A stretch of DNA of 64,000 bases, from the NCBI GenBank assembly GCA_019915135.1, contig JAHLMK010000016.1, forward strand, positions 868,001 through 932,000, read 5' to 3'. This document shows, piece by piece, positions 23,325 through 35,192 of this stretch; the stretch's first letter is position 1; each line of letters begins with the position of its first letter. Made by a program: the position numbers and the translations under genes. This DNA is from Strobilurus pachycystidiatus (Eukaryota > Basidiomycota > Agaricomycetes > Agaricales > Physalacriaceae). The notes under the pieces are model-generated. The model saw nothing but the letters and a program-made list of their open reading frames with translations, searched no databases and was not told the DNA's origin.

Positions 23325-25788
23325 ATGGCCAGCGAAAAAGACGAGGTCGTGCTCAACGAGCAATATCAGGATGATCCAGATCATCTACCCGAACAAGGCT
23401 CCCAAGAACGGGTAATAGCAGAGCGCATGCTACTGCGCAAGCTGGACGCTAGAGTTCTTCCTATGATCTTTCTTATCTTTATCATGAATTACATTGACGT
23501 ATGTGGTTCTATCGTTCCTTGTGCTGCACGAAAATCTTACGAGTAGTACCTCAGAGAAATGCGGTCACGACAGCCAGACTGAAGGGCTTGGAAGAGGACT
23601 TGGGACTCTCCGGTACGCTGCGTTGGTAGCGATGCATGTCAGCTCAATCTCACTGAACCCTAGACGTCCAGTACTCGACTGTTATATCCATATTGTATGC
23701 GACGTATTGCACCGCCCAGGTTCCGTCTAACATGATTCTGAATTACATCTCACGGTGTGCCCCTTGGTCGCTCGCTCTCCTCTATGCTCACGCAGGATGA
23801 AGACCGTCTCTCTACATTGGAGGCTGCGTTATGGCGTGGGGAACCGTCAGTGCCTTGACTGGCGTAAGAATAAACGAGCTTTTTATTCTTGCCGGCCCGC
23901 TGATGCTGAAGTGCCAGGTGAACCACACATTCGGGGACATCCTTGCGTGCAGGCTGATACTTGGGATCCCGGAGGTATGTTTTTCGCACCTCCGTTCTAT
24001 CTTTCTTACCAGTTGTCTTTCAAGGCTGCTTTTTATCCCGGAAGTATGTTCCACTTCGAATTTCAATATTGGTCCATTTAACCTCAGCTCTACCTCTAGC
24101 TATGTACCTTCTCTCACGGTGGTACACAAAGAAGGTAGGTTGAATCTTAACCCGTCAGTGTTGTCATTGACTCTCCACGCCACAGGAACTGGCCTTCCGC
24201 TCTGCTATTCTCTACGCCGGACTACTAATATCCAATGCATTTGGCTCGGTACGCGTGACAGCGACAACTTGATTCAATGTCCTCATTGTATTGCAGTTGA
24301 TGGCCGCTGGGATACTGTCCGGGATGGAAGGCAAGGGTGGTATCAGGGCGTGGAGATGGTGCGTAACAGGTCACTGCGGATCTACTCGTCAAGGAGCTAA
24401 CATGCCCGTTAGGCTGTTCTATATCGAGGTACTAGCAGCAAAATACCCTCAATGAGGGATCTCACCTCTAACGGACCATACCACAGGGAGCTGTGACGGT
24501 TGTGATAGGACTAGCCAGCCTGTAAGTGCTCTACTAGTCGACCAAAGGTCTCGTGAGAAGTAATTCTCTCGTCTAGGTGGATTCTCCCGGATTATGTACG
24601 TGTACAGTCCGGCGCTACTTCACCGTCAGCTTCCGACATTATCTCCCGCTACTAGCCTAACAACACGCGCTGGTTATCACCCTCTGAAAGGCGATTAGCT
24701 CAAGCACGACTCTCAGACGATGCAGGTGAAGCGGATAAGGATCACGATGATGACTCGTACGTCGAAGTGCTCGTCTACCTCGCAACCGTAACCGACGAAA
24801 GCGTAGAGTTGTACACGGCTTAGTTTTAGCGGTCAAGGACAGTAGGATATGGGTGTTTGCCTTGCTCAACACTGCCCAACTCCTTGGTCTGAGTTTTGTG
24901 AACTTCTTCCCAACGTACGTCCTTAGGTTAGTGCGATGTTGTGCTACTGATAACCTGTGCGTGAGGTAGACTCACGCAAACCCTTGGTTTTTCGACGACT
25001 ATCTCGCTTCTTCTATGCAGCCCGCCGTGGATTCTGTCTGCGCTTCTGTGCTGCATGAACGCTTGGAACGCGGACCGTACAGGTGAACGATTCTTTCACA
25101 TCGCCGGATGGTGGTGGGGTGTAATTCTTGGCTATATCATCGCAATGTCAACCATGTCGACGGGCGGTCGATATGTCTCATTGTTCTTGATGGCATGTGG
25201 CTACATCGGTAAGCTACTACGTACTCAAGATGAAGAAAGGCTCGCTCACAAGGGAATGACAATAGGCTTCGCGATGACTCTTGTCTGGGTGTCTAATACG
25301 ATTGCTCGGCCACCTGCGTACGATTTCCGTCTTCATCTGTTTCTCCATCTGACGTGTATGTTAGAAAACGCGCCGCGGCAATGGGTATCGTCAATGGAGT
25401 AGGCAATCTCGGCAACCTGTGAGTTTTCTACCTATTGCTGGACCGAGAATGCCCGAATGTACAATCTCTGATAGGATCGGATCGTACACTTGGAAAGCTG
25501 CTTGGGGTCCTGGATACCATCCATCCATGGGGATATCCCTCGGTGCCCTAGTCATCAGTTCAATTCTTGCCCTTGGTTCGTAGCAACCTTTGATCACCTT
25601 GTACATTTCAGCTGACTGTCGTAGGCTTGCGGCAATACCTTGTTCGCGCCAACGCGAGACTGGACCGTGACGAGAAGGCGCAGATGGCGGCAGTTGACCA
25701 ACAACGGGTTCAAGAGGCCGCGCGTCTGGAGGGCATCACCTACGAGCAGGCAATGGAGAAAAGGAAGGGATTCCGTTACTTGTATTGA
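23325..25788 (+). CDS. MFS transporter, allantoate-permease (ACS/Dal5-like) type, copy B
   Basis: Inverted paralogue of MFS-A. Starts MASEKDEVVLNEQYQDD at 23325; first helix ends MNYID before an intron. Joined exons give GGCVMAWGTVSALTG, FGDILACRLILGIPE, AAFYPG, LLSRWYTKK, ELAFRSAILYAGLL, MAAGILSGMEGKGG, then after the charged loop VLAVKDSRIWVFALLNTAQ, FFPTLTQTLGFSTTIS, GGRYVSLFLMACGYIG, KRAAAMGIVNGVGNLGNL and a cytosolic tail ending KGFRYLY, stop 25786-25788. About 18 introns; the protein is about 500 residues with about 12 helices. All introns here that I resolved use GT donors. The substrate is unknown. Together with P450-4 it forms the same pair as in arm A. Confidence 0.87.
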
Positions 25789-26311
25789 TACTACCCTACC
25801 ATGCAGGTACATTATATGCATATTGTCGTAAGTAGTGTAAGATAGGTGTATGACATGCGGCCCATCGTATACTGTCGAGTCCGGCTAAGTATCATGATGC
25901 TATCTAGTAGTATATCCGTTGACGCCTACTATTCATTGTATGTCCCTGGTCGTCGATGGGCTGTACGTAGGTTCCTATTGAAAGAGGAACTGAGAGATGT
26001 TGACTGAGTTCACGAAAGTTGACCATCCATGGGATTGAACGCGCATGATAACACGTCCGATGCTTGATGCTAGAAGACGATCAGTCATTCTCAAAAGCGC
26101 AAAATCATAGAATATATAATCATGGCAGGCGCAAGGTAGGTATAGTGGGCAAAGGAGTACGATGGAAGCATGATGAGGACAAATGATACACGACGATCGT
26201 CGTGCATAAAGAATGTGCTTACACCCCAAGCCTTTAGCTTGAACAGACTTTGCTAGAGTCCTCAGCTAATTACCAAATTGGTGGGCCGCAAGTCCCATCT
26301 AGTACTGAGTA
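25789..26311. other. Intergenic, convergent 3' ends of MFS-B and GMC gene
   Basis: About 520 bases, AT-richer, no coding signal. Similarity to arm A stops at the MFS stop codon, so this is the outer boundary of the duplication. Confidence 0.55.
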
Positions 26312-28328
26312 TTATGACTTGGAAGGAACTGATGACAGTAACATATCCGCAAGTTTCTCCGCCATAGCCACAGCCAACGCCATTGGATGCGCCGCGATAA
26401 TGTCTGGGGTCGCAGATAAATCACAGACTCTCAACCCATCGACGCCATGCACCCGAAGCTCGTCATCCACCACACCAGGGGACTCTGGATCATCAAACGG
26501 CGCCATCCTGCACGAGCTCGAGAAATGCCATGTCGCCTGTATTCGTCGTCGGATGTAGTCCTCGATGTCTTCCTTCGACTCGCTGGCAGGCAGCGCGAGA
26601 CCATCGTCCAGCGGATAGCCCTGCTCCACCATGTCTTTCGCAAGGCGAAGAGCCAGACGAATGCCCTTGACCATAGGGCCAAAGTCGTCGTGGTTCGACA
26701 AGAACCCGACATCACAGAGGGCGTATTCCGCCGGGTCGGCAGACTTCAGGCGTACAGTTCCCGTAGACTTAGGAGCGAGCATGAACACAAGGAAGGAGAA
26801 TGCGCCTTCTGGAATTGGAAGGCCGTCTATGCCTCGGACAGGTATTGGTGAAATTTCGATGTCGGGGATATTCTCCGGTTTGCGGATGTCTAAATCGACG
26901 GGCTTGGGATTTCTGATCACTTCGCCCGAGTCTGAGATGAGTTTCGAGGGGAGAAACATCGCGACGGAAACCCAAGGCTCGGACAACCTTCCACCGCCTG
27001 TAGCGAGGTATTTGACGATCTCGATAATCGCACGCCAGGGCTTTGCCATGAGGAGGTGAAGAGAGTCTTCGAGAGGGGTTCCCCAGACAAGAGGCACACT
27101 CATGTGGTCCTTCTGTTGCAAATGTGATGGTAAGACAAGAAACCTTTGAGGTGATCAGCGACGTACCAAAGAGCTGCCGACACCAGGACTGTCAAGTACC
27201 ACGTCGATACCATGGGAGCGTAGATGCTCTTCTGGGCCAATGCCGCTATGTAATGAAGCTTTAGACTGACTTTGCGTATCTAGAGAGAAGAGAGAGCTCT
27301 GTACCTCAACATCAGGACCTGTGGACTTCCCAATGCACCGGAGCACAGGACGATTTCGTTCCGTGCTTCCGCAGCAAACAAAACCCCTCCCTTCTTCGGA
27401 TCTGTACTCCTGAACTCGACAGCGACTGCCCTCAAACGGCTACCCTCTTCGCGCTTCAAGACCACGCGTGTCACCAATGTCTCTGCACATATCTTCAAGG
27501 GCCAGGTTTGTCGAGAACAAGCAATGCTGGAAGGCAAGAACGCGTGGAACGTCGACGATCGTTTACCTGACAAGTCTTCCGCAACATCAATGTCCCACGT
27601 GCAGAGTGCTGGTGCATTTGGTTCGTTGTAATCGTCAGTAAACGGAATACCGAGACGATAAGCAGCCTTCCTGGCACTATTAGACATGTTAGTCTACGTA
27701 ACAAGGAGGTCAAACAAATATGCCGTACACGTTGAGACAGCGATAGTACGATTCATGAAACTGGCGATTTATCCATGGTCCTTTCTTGCCGCGGAATTCG
27801 GATGGGCGCCCCAAGTGTGTCTCGGATTTCATGAAGTAAGGCAGCAGTTTTGCGTAACTCCATTCTGCATGCCCCATCTGGCTCCAGCGGTCGAAATTTC
27901 CTGGGGTTCCCCGGTTCACTAACATGGCATTGACGCGTGACCCGCCGCCCAATCCTTCACCACGGGCCAGTTTGAGCTCGCGAGCATAGCCGTGAGCCAA
28001 GGGTGCGGACGTCGTCGTTTTCGCAAGTGTCTCTGGGCCAAGTGAGCCAGAAAGTAAGGGCACGCTGTTCGCCCAAGTGTCTGCGATGGGACCGCGTTCT
28101 AATAGAAGCACAGACACGTCCGGGTTCTCGCTGAGGCGCGACGCTAGTACACTGCCTGCAGTTCCGCCTGCAAAGAAGTTGAGAATAGGATCATTTTTCA
28201 GCGCGTCAAGACGCGCCTCCGACGATTATGTAGTCGTAAATGAAAGTGTTTTTGACGGTTTTGCTTTCGAGATTGCAGCCGACTTCTTCAGGAACAAGGG
28301 AAGGATAAGCAGAGGTGAACGGCCACAT
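26312..28328 (-). CDS. GMC-family FAD-dependent oxidoreductase
   Basis: Glucose-methanol-choline family enzyme oxidising an alcohol or related substrate with FAD. Five exons (28328-28217, 28167-27729, 27676-27305, 27245-27167, 27112-26312) give exactly 600 residues. The FAD-binding site is YDYIIVGGGTAGSVLASRL, joined across intron 1; VLLLERG follows. The first GMC signature is GEGLGGGSRVNAMLVNRG and the second is GSPQVLMLSGIGPEEHL. The C-terminal catalytic pair is His in ATWHFSSSCRM and His in IIAAHPMALAVAM. No clear signal peptide precedes the FAD motif, so it may be intracellular, unlike secreted aryl-alcohol oxidases. Intron 1 has a GC donor (28168-28216). It is divergent from the next gene and adjacent to the P450/MFS locus, so it may act on the same compounds; this is inference. 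Confidence 0.92.
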
Positions 28329-28881
28329 TTGTGTACAGTGTCAAGAGCGAGCGGCGGTGGGTGGGCGGATAGAAAATGAGCATCATGATGGTATGATGGT
28401 GGGTGCGGACTAGCGCTGACTCAGTGACCGGCGAAGTGCGGACTTGGCAAGTTCCCACGCTCGTAGGCCCTTCAGTGCTGCCACTGCTAGATCAATTCAT
28501 CACCTCTTGGGCTTCCGCTCACTTCGCATTGATCCAGCATCAACCGGGCATTCAACCACTGCCTCTGACTTATTCCGAGCCAAAACTATGGTCATGCCCG
28601 AGCTGAAACTGATGTGGCTGCAAGGACTTGACAGATGTTTGATCAATTATGCATGCTTTCAGCACACTTGACTTCAAATCTGGCAGCTAATCAGCCTAGG
28701 ACACGAAGTAACCTACTCAATCAGATACTCGGTGCTCAGATAAGGCTCCGCTCGCGTTTGATGGAGCACTGGCGCGTATAATCATGGCTTTCGCGGTGAC
28801 TTCATGAATTTTCAGGCAACGTACGTATATATAGTATAGCTGCCCTCTTGAGTGCTCAAGGGACCCACAGCACTCATCGCC
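28329..28881. other. Divergent promoter, GMC gene and membrane-protein gene
   Basis: 550 bases between two start codons. A TATATATAG element at 28826-28834 lies about 50 bases before the plus-strand start. No ORF is supported. Confidence 0.5.
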
Positions 28882-30158
28882 ATGTCTGCCAGTACCAATC
28901 CATCTACCACCGATGTTTTCCCTCCGCCCCCTCCTCCGGGGATGAACTACCTCGCGGTGATTCAACCATCACTGAACCTGGTCATCATCGGAGGGGTGTG
29001 GGTTGCAGCGCTCGTACCGCTCCTCATTGCGCTATTCATATTTTCCACGTCCAAGCTCCGCAGGACGACTATATTCATTCTCAACATCTTGTCGATCTTG
29101 CTGGGACTTGTGGCTGGCATAATTAACTATTACATCGAGGTGAGGCCGACACAACGCGAACTATGATCTGGATCATGGTGCTTACCCACGGTGATTTACA
29201 GGTCCATGCCATCCTATCACCATTGAATCCGCTGCCCATACGGTACACGATGATTTACGGGACGATCATCTCCTGCCTCCCGCTCTTCGTTGAGACGATC
29301 TTGGTCGTCAGGGTTGTGGCGGTGTACCCTCCTCGAATGCTGACATACAAGATGGTCGTGATCGTCTATCTCCCCGTCATACTCTTGAAAATTGCGCGGG
29401 TGGCGGACCTGCTCGTCTACTTCATTACGCACTATCCTGGACTAGCCAACGGCCAGATCAACGTCCTCAAGCTCGCACAGGACAGCTGGAGTTCGACCGT
29501 CTCGAAGCTGGGGCAGGTTTTCCAGATATTAGATAACGGGTGAGCTAAGTATCTATGCGCGTTACAGCACTCATCGTGCTTGCATAGGTTCTGCTCGGGT
29601 CTTTTCTTGGCAAAACTAAGACATGGCATGTATGATACCGGACGCGTGGAGAGTCGTGCAGGTACGCAGGTCTTCAAAGAATCGCGTGCCTCGTACTTGA
29701 GCTGACTGCGCTCCCGGGGCTCGGTAGGTGGCTACATGTCGCGCATCCAGGCACTCTTTTGGATCAGTGTCTCCAATTTCGTGTTCCCTGTGATACTCGC
29801 TTTCGTGCAGTTGATCTTCTCGTTCAAGGATTCCGACCACATGCACGGGACGTATCTCAACATGTGCAGTGCATATGTCAACATCATCGGTGTAGTCTTC
29901 GCTACCGTGTGGTCTGCCGGGACGCGTCAGGATCCTCGCGCCTCAGAAACAAAAAACGATGTCGGGGAGAGGTCATGGGAGTCCCCAGTATTTGCGGCTA
30001 ATCCCAATGCTGAAAAGAGTACACATGGAACGGTCATGACTGTGGACTTGGACACCATGTCAAGTAGTAGGCGTAGCGGTTCGCTGTCTGCTCTGGAGGA
30101 AGGTCGCAATAGAGACACGCATACAGAAACCCTAGGACCTCTGGGTATCTTACACTAG
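28882..30158 (+). CDS. Seven-transmembrane-like receptor-type protein
   Basis: Four exons (28882-29139, 29202-29539, 29588-29661, 29728-30158) give 366 residues. An extracellular-looking N-terminus with a PPPPPPG run precedes helices around LNLVIIGGVWVAALVPLLIALFIF, IFILNILSILLGLVAGIINYY, MIYGTIISCLPLFVETILVV, MLTYKMVVIVYLPVILLK, RIQALFWISVSNFVFPVILAFVQLIF and YVNIIGVVFATVWSAG. The C-terminal 80 residues are hydrophilic and rich in S/T/E, as in a cytosolic receptor tail. The layout resembles the many uncharacterised fungal 7TM proteins; I see no rhodopsin Lys or STE3 signature that would name it. The ligand and partners are unknown. Confidence 0.8.
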
Positions 30159-30568
30159 CGAGACACTGTAATGCACTTTCTTCGGGATATATAGTTTTTG
30201 GCCGCGATGATCGCTTATCGCCCTCGGAGTACTACAAACGGTACGGGTTAACGATAGCACTCTGAAGTTATTGACCAGTGCACTGACTGCCATTTGCTAT
30301 GACTGTCAACATCTGACGGTGGCCATTGATTTCGTTGCTAAAGTCTACAAAGTTGAAGCTCTGATGATTCGGATCTGCTCCGGTTATAGCACGGTCCGAG
30401 GTAACGTGTTGAGGCTTGCTCTCGAACCATCGCGTCAATCAAACGGTAACCTCAGGGTAACCTTTGTTGTGCTTAGGTTTATTGTGTTAAGCTAACTCCA
30501 GTCAAAAGCTTGCCCAATGTTTGTCTGTCTTCCGTCTCCCAACGATTCCCTAACAAGCGCGCAGCATT
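30159..30568. other. Intergenic, promoter of F-box gene 2
   Basis: About 410 bases, no gene seen. Confidence 0.5.
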
Positions 30569-32293
30569 ATGACTTCGACGATGCCCACCACGATGCCCGA
30601 ATTCACGGCCATTCCACCTGACGACGAGCTACGGGACTCGGAGCGTGTGCCAACCGCGGAGGAGACGCTCGCCATCCAGACGTCTCTTCACCCTGCACGC
30701 GACACCGTCCACAAGTTCAACGAGTCTCTCAGACAGATCAGGAAACTCCGCGATGCCGCCGCCGCCGCGCTCCTCGACAGAGAGTCCGCTATCGCGCCCA
30801 TTCGCGCCATTCCGCCCGAGATCCTCGAGGTCATCTTCAGCTTCTCCTGCAAGCGCATATACCACATCGGCTACAAGGAACCACTCCCCTTCCATTGGAC
30901 TCTCATTCGCGTCTGCAGACGGTGGCGAAGATTGATGCTTAATCTACCCATGATGTGGTCCAGGCTGAGAGTACGCTTCTCTCAGCAGAGACACTCGTCC
31001 AATCTTATTCGGCATCTCCTATTCGTCCTCAAATGCTCCAAACAGGCGCCACTCCATGTCTTGTGTTACGGCTGCCTCAAGACGGACTTGGAGGAAGAGC
31101 GCAAGTCCGCCGTACCTGCGGTGGATATGTGCAGGCTGCTCTTCTCCTCTTGCCGTCGGTGGAAGAACGCCGATATTCGCCTCTCAAACTACCCTCTTGA
31201 TGTCCTACTTCCACTCCACCACAACCTCCCCATGCTCGAGGAGCTTCATCTATATCTCAATCCACCACCACGCGTCCCCAATAAGCTCCCAGACGTCCGA
31301 CGCGTCTTTGACGATGCCCCACTGCTCCAGACCGTCACTGTGTATCATCCGAAAACCCTTATGTTTGCTTTTCCATGGCCGCAAATAACAGCATTCAATT
31401 CTGGTCGCGAACACGAACACATCGATGGCGAGTATTCTTCCCATTGCTGTTACATGATCGACGTCATCTCCAAGGCTCAGAATCTGGAACGATTTGGGTT
31501 TGATTGCGAGAGCAGTCGTATCATCGATGACAGTCCATTCGACCACGAACCAGCAGTGAACGGCACTCTCCGTGCACTCACTATGAATGAGTCGCGGCTC
31601 ATGGATTTACTCACTCTCCCTGCTGCAACAAGCATCACCCTTCGCTTCCTCGACTACGACCCAAGCGCCCACCTTGCCAGCCGCCTCCTCTTGTCTTTCA
31701 ACCTCTTCATACACCGCTCCCAGTGTACCATCACCTCCCTCAAGATTGACCATTGCCCGTCAATCGAGCGCCTTCATAGCGTTGTTGCCGAATTGCAAGG
31801 CCTCGCCTCTCTACAGCTCTCCTTTTACAAACGTCGTGCCGAAGAAATCGATACAGTCCTCCATTCGGTGTTCGAGTTTCTGATAGGTCCAGAGAAGGAT
31901 ACACCGGCTCTCCCCGCCCTCCGTCAAGTGCGCATCCGCGTCTCGCCAAAGTTTCATTTCGGATCGTATCTGGACGCACAGGTCTTCACTCTGACGACCT
32001 CGCTAGAGGCGATGCTCGGCATGGTGAAGAAGTACCGCATAGACAAGCCCAAGCTGTCACAGATCGCTGTCGAGATCGAGACGGACCAGAAAGTGACACT
32101 TGTCGATGCGGTGCCGGATTCGAGCTCGAATGCGACGTACATGAAATTGAAGAAATGCACCAAGGAGTGTCTGCCGAAGATCAGCCTCAGGATACGACAT
32201 CTGTACGGCTTCTCCACCTTTTTTTATCTGTGCCCGCCGTGTATTGATGTCTGCATTCTAGAAATATCATTTAAAAGCCAATTGGAGCGGTAG
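30569..32293 (+). CDS. F-box protein (2)
   Basis: Single-exon ORF of 574 residues. A coiled-coil segment (about 40-75, LRQIRKLRDAAAAALLDRE) leads into the F-box-like motif IRAIPPEILEVIFSFSC and VCRRWRRLMLNLPMMWSRLRV (about 78-140). The C-terminal half has irregular leucine-rich segments (LPMLEELHLYL, LTLPAATSITLRFLD). Probably an SCF adaptor with an unknown target. The start at 30569 (MTSTMPTTMPEF) follows a pyrimidine-rich leader. Similar in layout, but not closely in sequence, to the F-box genes at 15402-17261 and 53537-55408. Confidence 0.87.
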   Translation: MTSTMPTTMPEFTAIPPDDELRDSERVPTAEETLAIQTSLHPARDTVHKFNESLRQIRKLRDAAAAALLDRESAIAPIRAIPPEILEVIFSFSCKRIYHIGYKEPLPFHWTLIRVCRRWRRLMLNLPMMWSRLRVRFSQQRHSSNLIRHLLFVLKCSKQAPLHVLCYGCLKTDLEEERKSAVPAVDMCRLLFSSCRRWKNADIRLSNYPLDVLLPLHHNLPMLEELHLYLNPPPRVPNKLPDVRRVFDDAPLLQTVTVYHPKTLMFAFPWPQITAFNSGREHEHIDGEYSSHCCYMIDVISKAQNLERFGFDCESSRIIDDSPFDHEPAVNGTLRALTMNESRLMDLLTLPAATSITLRFLDYDPSAHLASRLLLSFNLFIHRSQCTITSLKIDHCPSIERLHSVVAELQGLASLQLSFYKRRAEEIDTVLHSVFEFLIGPEKDTPALPALRQVRIRVSPKFHFGSYLDAQVFTLTTSLEAMLGMVKKYRIDKPKLSQIAVEIETDQKVTLVDAVPDSSSNATYMKLKKCTKECLPKISLRIRHLYGFSTFFYLCPPCIDVCILEISFKSQLER

Positions 32294-32812
32294 CCATGGT
32301 AGCTGCAGGGATGGTTTCTTCACGCCGCTGGATGCGAGTTGAAGTGGCGTTGGAAGCGAGTTGAAGTGGCGTTGTGCTGAGCCTGTATCTGGCACCACAC
32401 AGCATATCTGTATCATCGGTGCTTGATTTATGATGATGGATTGATGTCTTGCTGACATCTTTGTTTGCTCTATTTTGACCCTTCTTCGGTGGCCGACACT
32501 CTTCATTTCGGCGCTACAGGCTATCTCGGAACTGGGGAGCTGTCATAGTTCATTTAAGGACTGTCCCGCTCTGAGGCCGAGCCCGGCTGGTTCGCGATAT
32601 CGTGAGTCTGAGGGTCCCGAGACGCGTTCGTCACATGCAGGAGCGAACCTGTTTGTGGAGTCTTTGTATTGTGGAGACTGGCAGGCGCGAAGCAGATGAC
32701 GACCGTCACCCGTTCTCACGTTCCGAGACGATTATTTAAAGTGTCTGCTTTGCTTCCGCGGGTCCTTATCCTCACCACTCGTATTCTCTCCTCTCTCTGC
32801 TCTCTCGCTATC
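32294..32812. other. Intergenic with 22-bp tandem repeat; promoter of SMP gene
   Basis: Two copies of a 22-bp unit (GCGAGTTGAAGTGGCGTTG plus three bases) at 32334-32377, just after the F-box stop. A TTATTTAAA element at 32732-32740 lies about 75 bases before the next start codon. Confidence 0.5.
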
Positions 32813-33613
32813 ATGGTTCAATCGTCTAGTCGCTCTTCCGTGACCCAAACTATGATAGCTCAGCAGCGACCACGTCACTTGTGAGTAGTATGTCGGCGGC
32901 GTAGGTTGGGCGCTGATGACAGCTGCAGTGACGGACAGCGCCGTCAAATCAACCTCAACAGTCTCGGGCAATGTAAGTGCGCGCATCGTTCTTCACGGAT
33001 GAGATTTCATCGATGAATCTATAGTTGAAGCCCGCAAAATCATGTCACTCGAACACAAAGCTCTGGGTTATCGACCACCAGCAGGCTCGCTCGCATCGGA
33101 TGCCCAGGCGGCTGCGTCCAAGCACCCCGAAGGCAATGCAAGCATTGTGGAGTCCATTTTACGCGACGCTGCACTCAGTGACGCCGCACGAATTGAAACG
33201 GAACGTGGAAATACCCCACCTTCTACCCGGAACGCCGTTACTGATATCAACTTGGACCGCATTGGGCTAGGTAAGAGGCTTTGGACATCTTGAGGTCATC
33301 ATAATTAAATGGCGCCACTCAGCTGATGCTCGGAAACTGATGTCGGAGGAGCATAAGGCCCTGGGGTACCGTCCTCCTCCGGGCTCCCTTGCTGCCGATG
33401 CTCAGGCTGCCGCTGCCAAGCGCCCTCACATCAAGGAGCACACCGTCGAGCCCCATGTCCTTACCGTTGCGGCTTTGAAGGATGCTGCCCGTATTGCGTA
33501 TGTCACTTCTCAATTCCATTGGTCGTTCTCATCTTGATTATCTCAGGTCTGAGCGAGGCGCAACTGGAGCCAAGAAGTTCCAAACCTTATCTTCTAACTC
33601 AAGTGATATGTAA
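32813..33613 (+). CDS. Protein with two SMP (seed maturation protein) domains
   Basis: Five exons (32813-32880, 32929-32972, 33025-33270, 33323-33497, 33547-33613) give 199 residues. Two tandem units share ARK(I/L)MS-EHKALGYRPP-GSLA-DAQAAA-K, each followed by an Ala-rich helix ending DAARI. This matches the SMP domain, first known from plant late-embryogenesis-abundant proteins and also present in fungi. Such proteins are hydrophilic and linked to desiccation or stress tolerance in plants; the fungal role is not settled. Exon 3 and exon 4 each encode one unit, so domain and exon duplication coincide. Confidence is good for structure and domain, low for function. Confidence 0.82.
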
Positions 33614-34099
33614 TGGGAGTCTTCTGAATACTCCTGAGGCCTGAGGTCAGTTTCTCCGTCATCTTATTCTGTGTCAAGTCGTAATGCATTAATTATTACA
33701 GGTTCCTGGTCCCCGAGTTGACATCTAAACCGGGAATGATATACCCAGACACTGACGCCCAGCATCTATCTAATCGTAAGCGAATGAGTTGCGAATTGTA
33801 TTATTATGTAGTTGTGTACTGTACAGTTTTGTTTTGTACTTGTTATTGCCAATCATCGCTGTCAATATTGTTCTCGACGGGGAAGCCCAGTTTGCTTTGA
33901 TCAGTCACTTGTGGCGTGCTATTGACCGCTTTGTGGACATGCTCTGTAACACCACAGTCTGACTCCGTGCGATCAATTATGGGTGGTGTATCGATAGCTG
34001 TCGAATCTGATATCGCCTCATTGGACACATGCACCGTATGACGCCATGTGTATAGAACTCAACGTGTTACGCCTACGTGTCCCGCCTGTTGGTTTCGTA
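33614..34099. other. Intergenic, no gene seen
   Basis: A minus-strand ORF at 33843-34034 could be a 3' exon of the gene above it on that strand, but no convincing splice join was found. Confidence 0.35.
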
Positions 34100-34447
34100 C
34101 TACTTTGAATTCATCTGCTTGATGCTGAACGTTTCCGCATAGCCTTGTGCTGCGTTTTCCAAGCCTCTGTGCCCTCTCATTAGCGCTGGCCATTCGCGTC
34201 GAACCTTGAACCTGTGCGCCAGATCCACGACATAGATATGTCCTTCGAATTTCAGTGTGCTTTTATTCACTTGAAGCTCCCTTGATTCATTCTGATTAGC
34301 AAACAATAGTGAATCCAGGCCATGATATAGATATTGCAAACTCGGACCCATGATTACGGTCCTTCCGTCCTGACTGACTCCTACCCATTGTCTTCCCAGA
34401 AGGGCACCGCCGCCGTTCAGCGGAACGGAGCCGGTGGCAAACTGCAT
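34100..34447 (-). CDS. Uncharacterised ORF, 115 residues
   Basis: Open frame starting MQFATGSVPLNGGG and ending KQMNSK. It contains hydrophobic patches but no recognised domain. An upstream open stretch on the same strand (near 34450-34540) might be an earlier exon. Coding status is uncertain; the opposite strand also has a short ORF. Confidence 0.3.
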   Translation of the reverse strand: MQFATGSVPLNGGGALLGRQWVGVSQDGRTVIMGPSLQYLYHGLDSLLFANQNESRELQVNKSTLKFEGHIYVVDLAHRFKVRREWPALMRGHRGLENAAQGYAETFSIKQMNSK

Positions 34448-34703
34448 TCAGTTGCGGATCTTGAAGGCAGATTGATCACGGCCAACGCCGCGAACATGCG
34501 CAAGCCACGCGCTGCGCGCCATTGTTCTCATCATGAAAATAGGTAGGCGCCTATTGGAAGCCTCGTGCCCTCCGTGTCGATCTGGATGGAACACCGTGAT
34601 TGCATGAACGTCCTTTGTATATAAGCCTGCACCAAAACCCTTTGTATTCCTTCACTCCTCCTCCTCCTCCTCCATCTTGACGATAATACACGACACGATT
34701 GCT

Positions 34704-35192
34704 ATGATGCCCTACGACTATTACGCCGCCTCTCCCCTTCAGCATCACGGCCTCGGTGTTTTAGAGGATTCCTTCTGCCCGGTGCAGAAATCATCTCCTC
34801 GACCGACTTTGTTGGCAGCTTCGACATCGCGTCAGGCGCTGGAATACGCCAGCGTTCCGTCAGACGGTATGACGCCCTTTCTCTTGAAGTCGCGCTTTTC
34901 TTGATGATTCGCGTCGATAGGGTCTGACGAGGACGAACCTCTGGAACTTGTCACGTTAGGCTCTACTTGCAAGGGCCAGTCAGTCAATGCCTTCCCAGCG
35001 GAGTCGTATATGGAGGAGATGGAATGGCGATGGCAGAACTACTCCCACCAGCTCCATCCGTCCTTCGTGGGTACATACAGCACGAATCGTATGTTTTCTT
35101 CTGAAGCGCGCCTAAAGATCACATACTCACACCACTCAGACACGTCACGCTCCTCTTGCTCCCCTCCTTATCCGTGTTTGTCCTTCCCATGA
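34704..35192 (+). CDS. Small uncharacterised protein (three exons)
   Basis: Proposed exons: from ATG at 34704 to a GTATGA donor at about 34866, from about 34921 (after CGATAG) to about 35089, and from about 35142 to the TGA at 35190-35192, about 125 residues. The N-terminus reads MMPYDYYAASPLQHHGLG; the middle is acidic (GSDEDEPLELVTLG) with an aromatic stretch (MEEMEWRWQNYSHQLHPSFVG). I recognise no family. The frame stays open only when both introns are removed, which supports a real spliced gene. A CT-rich leader with a run of TCC precedes the start. Confidence 0.5.
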
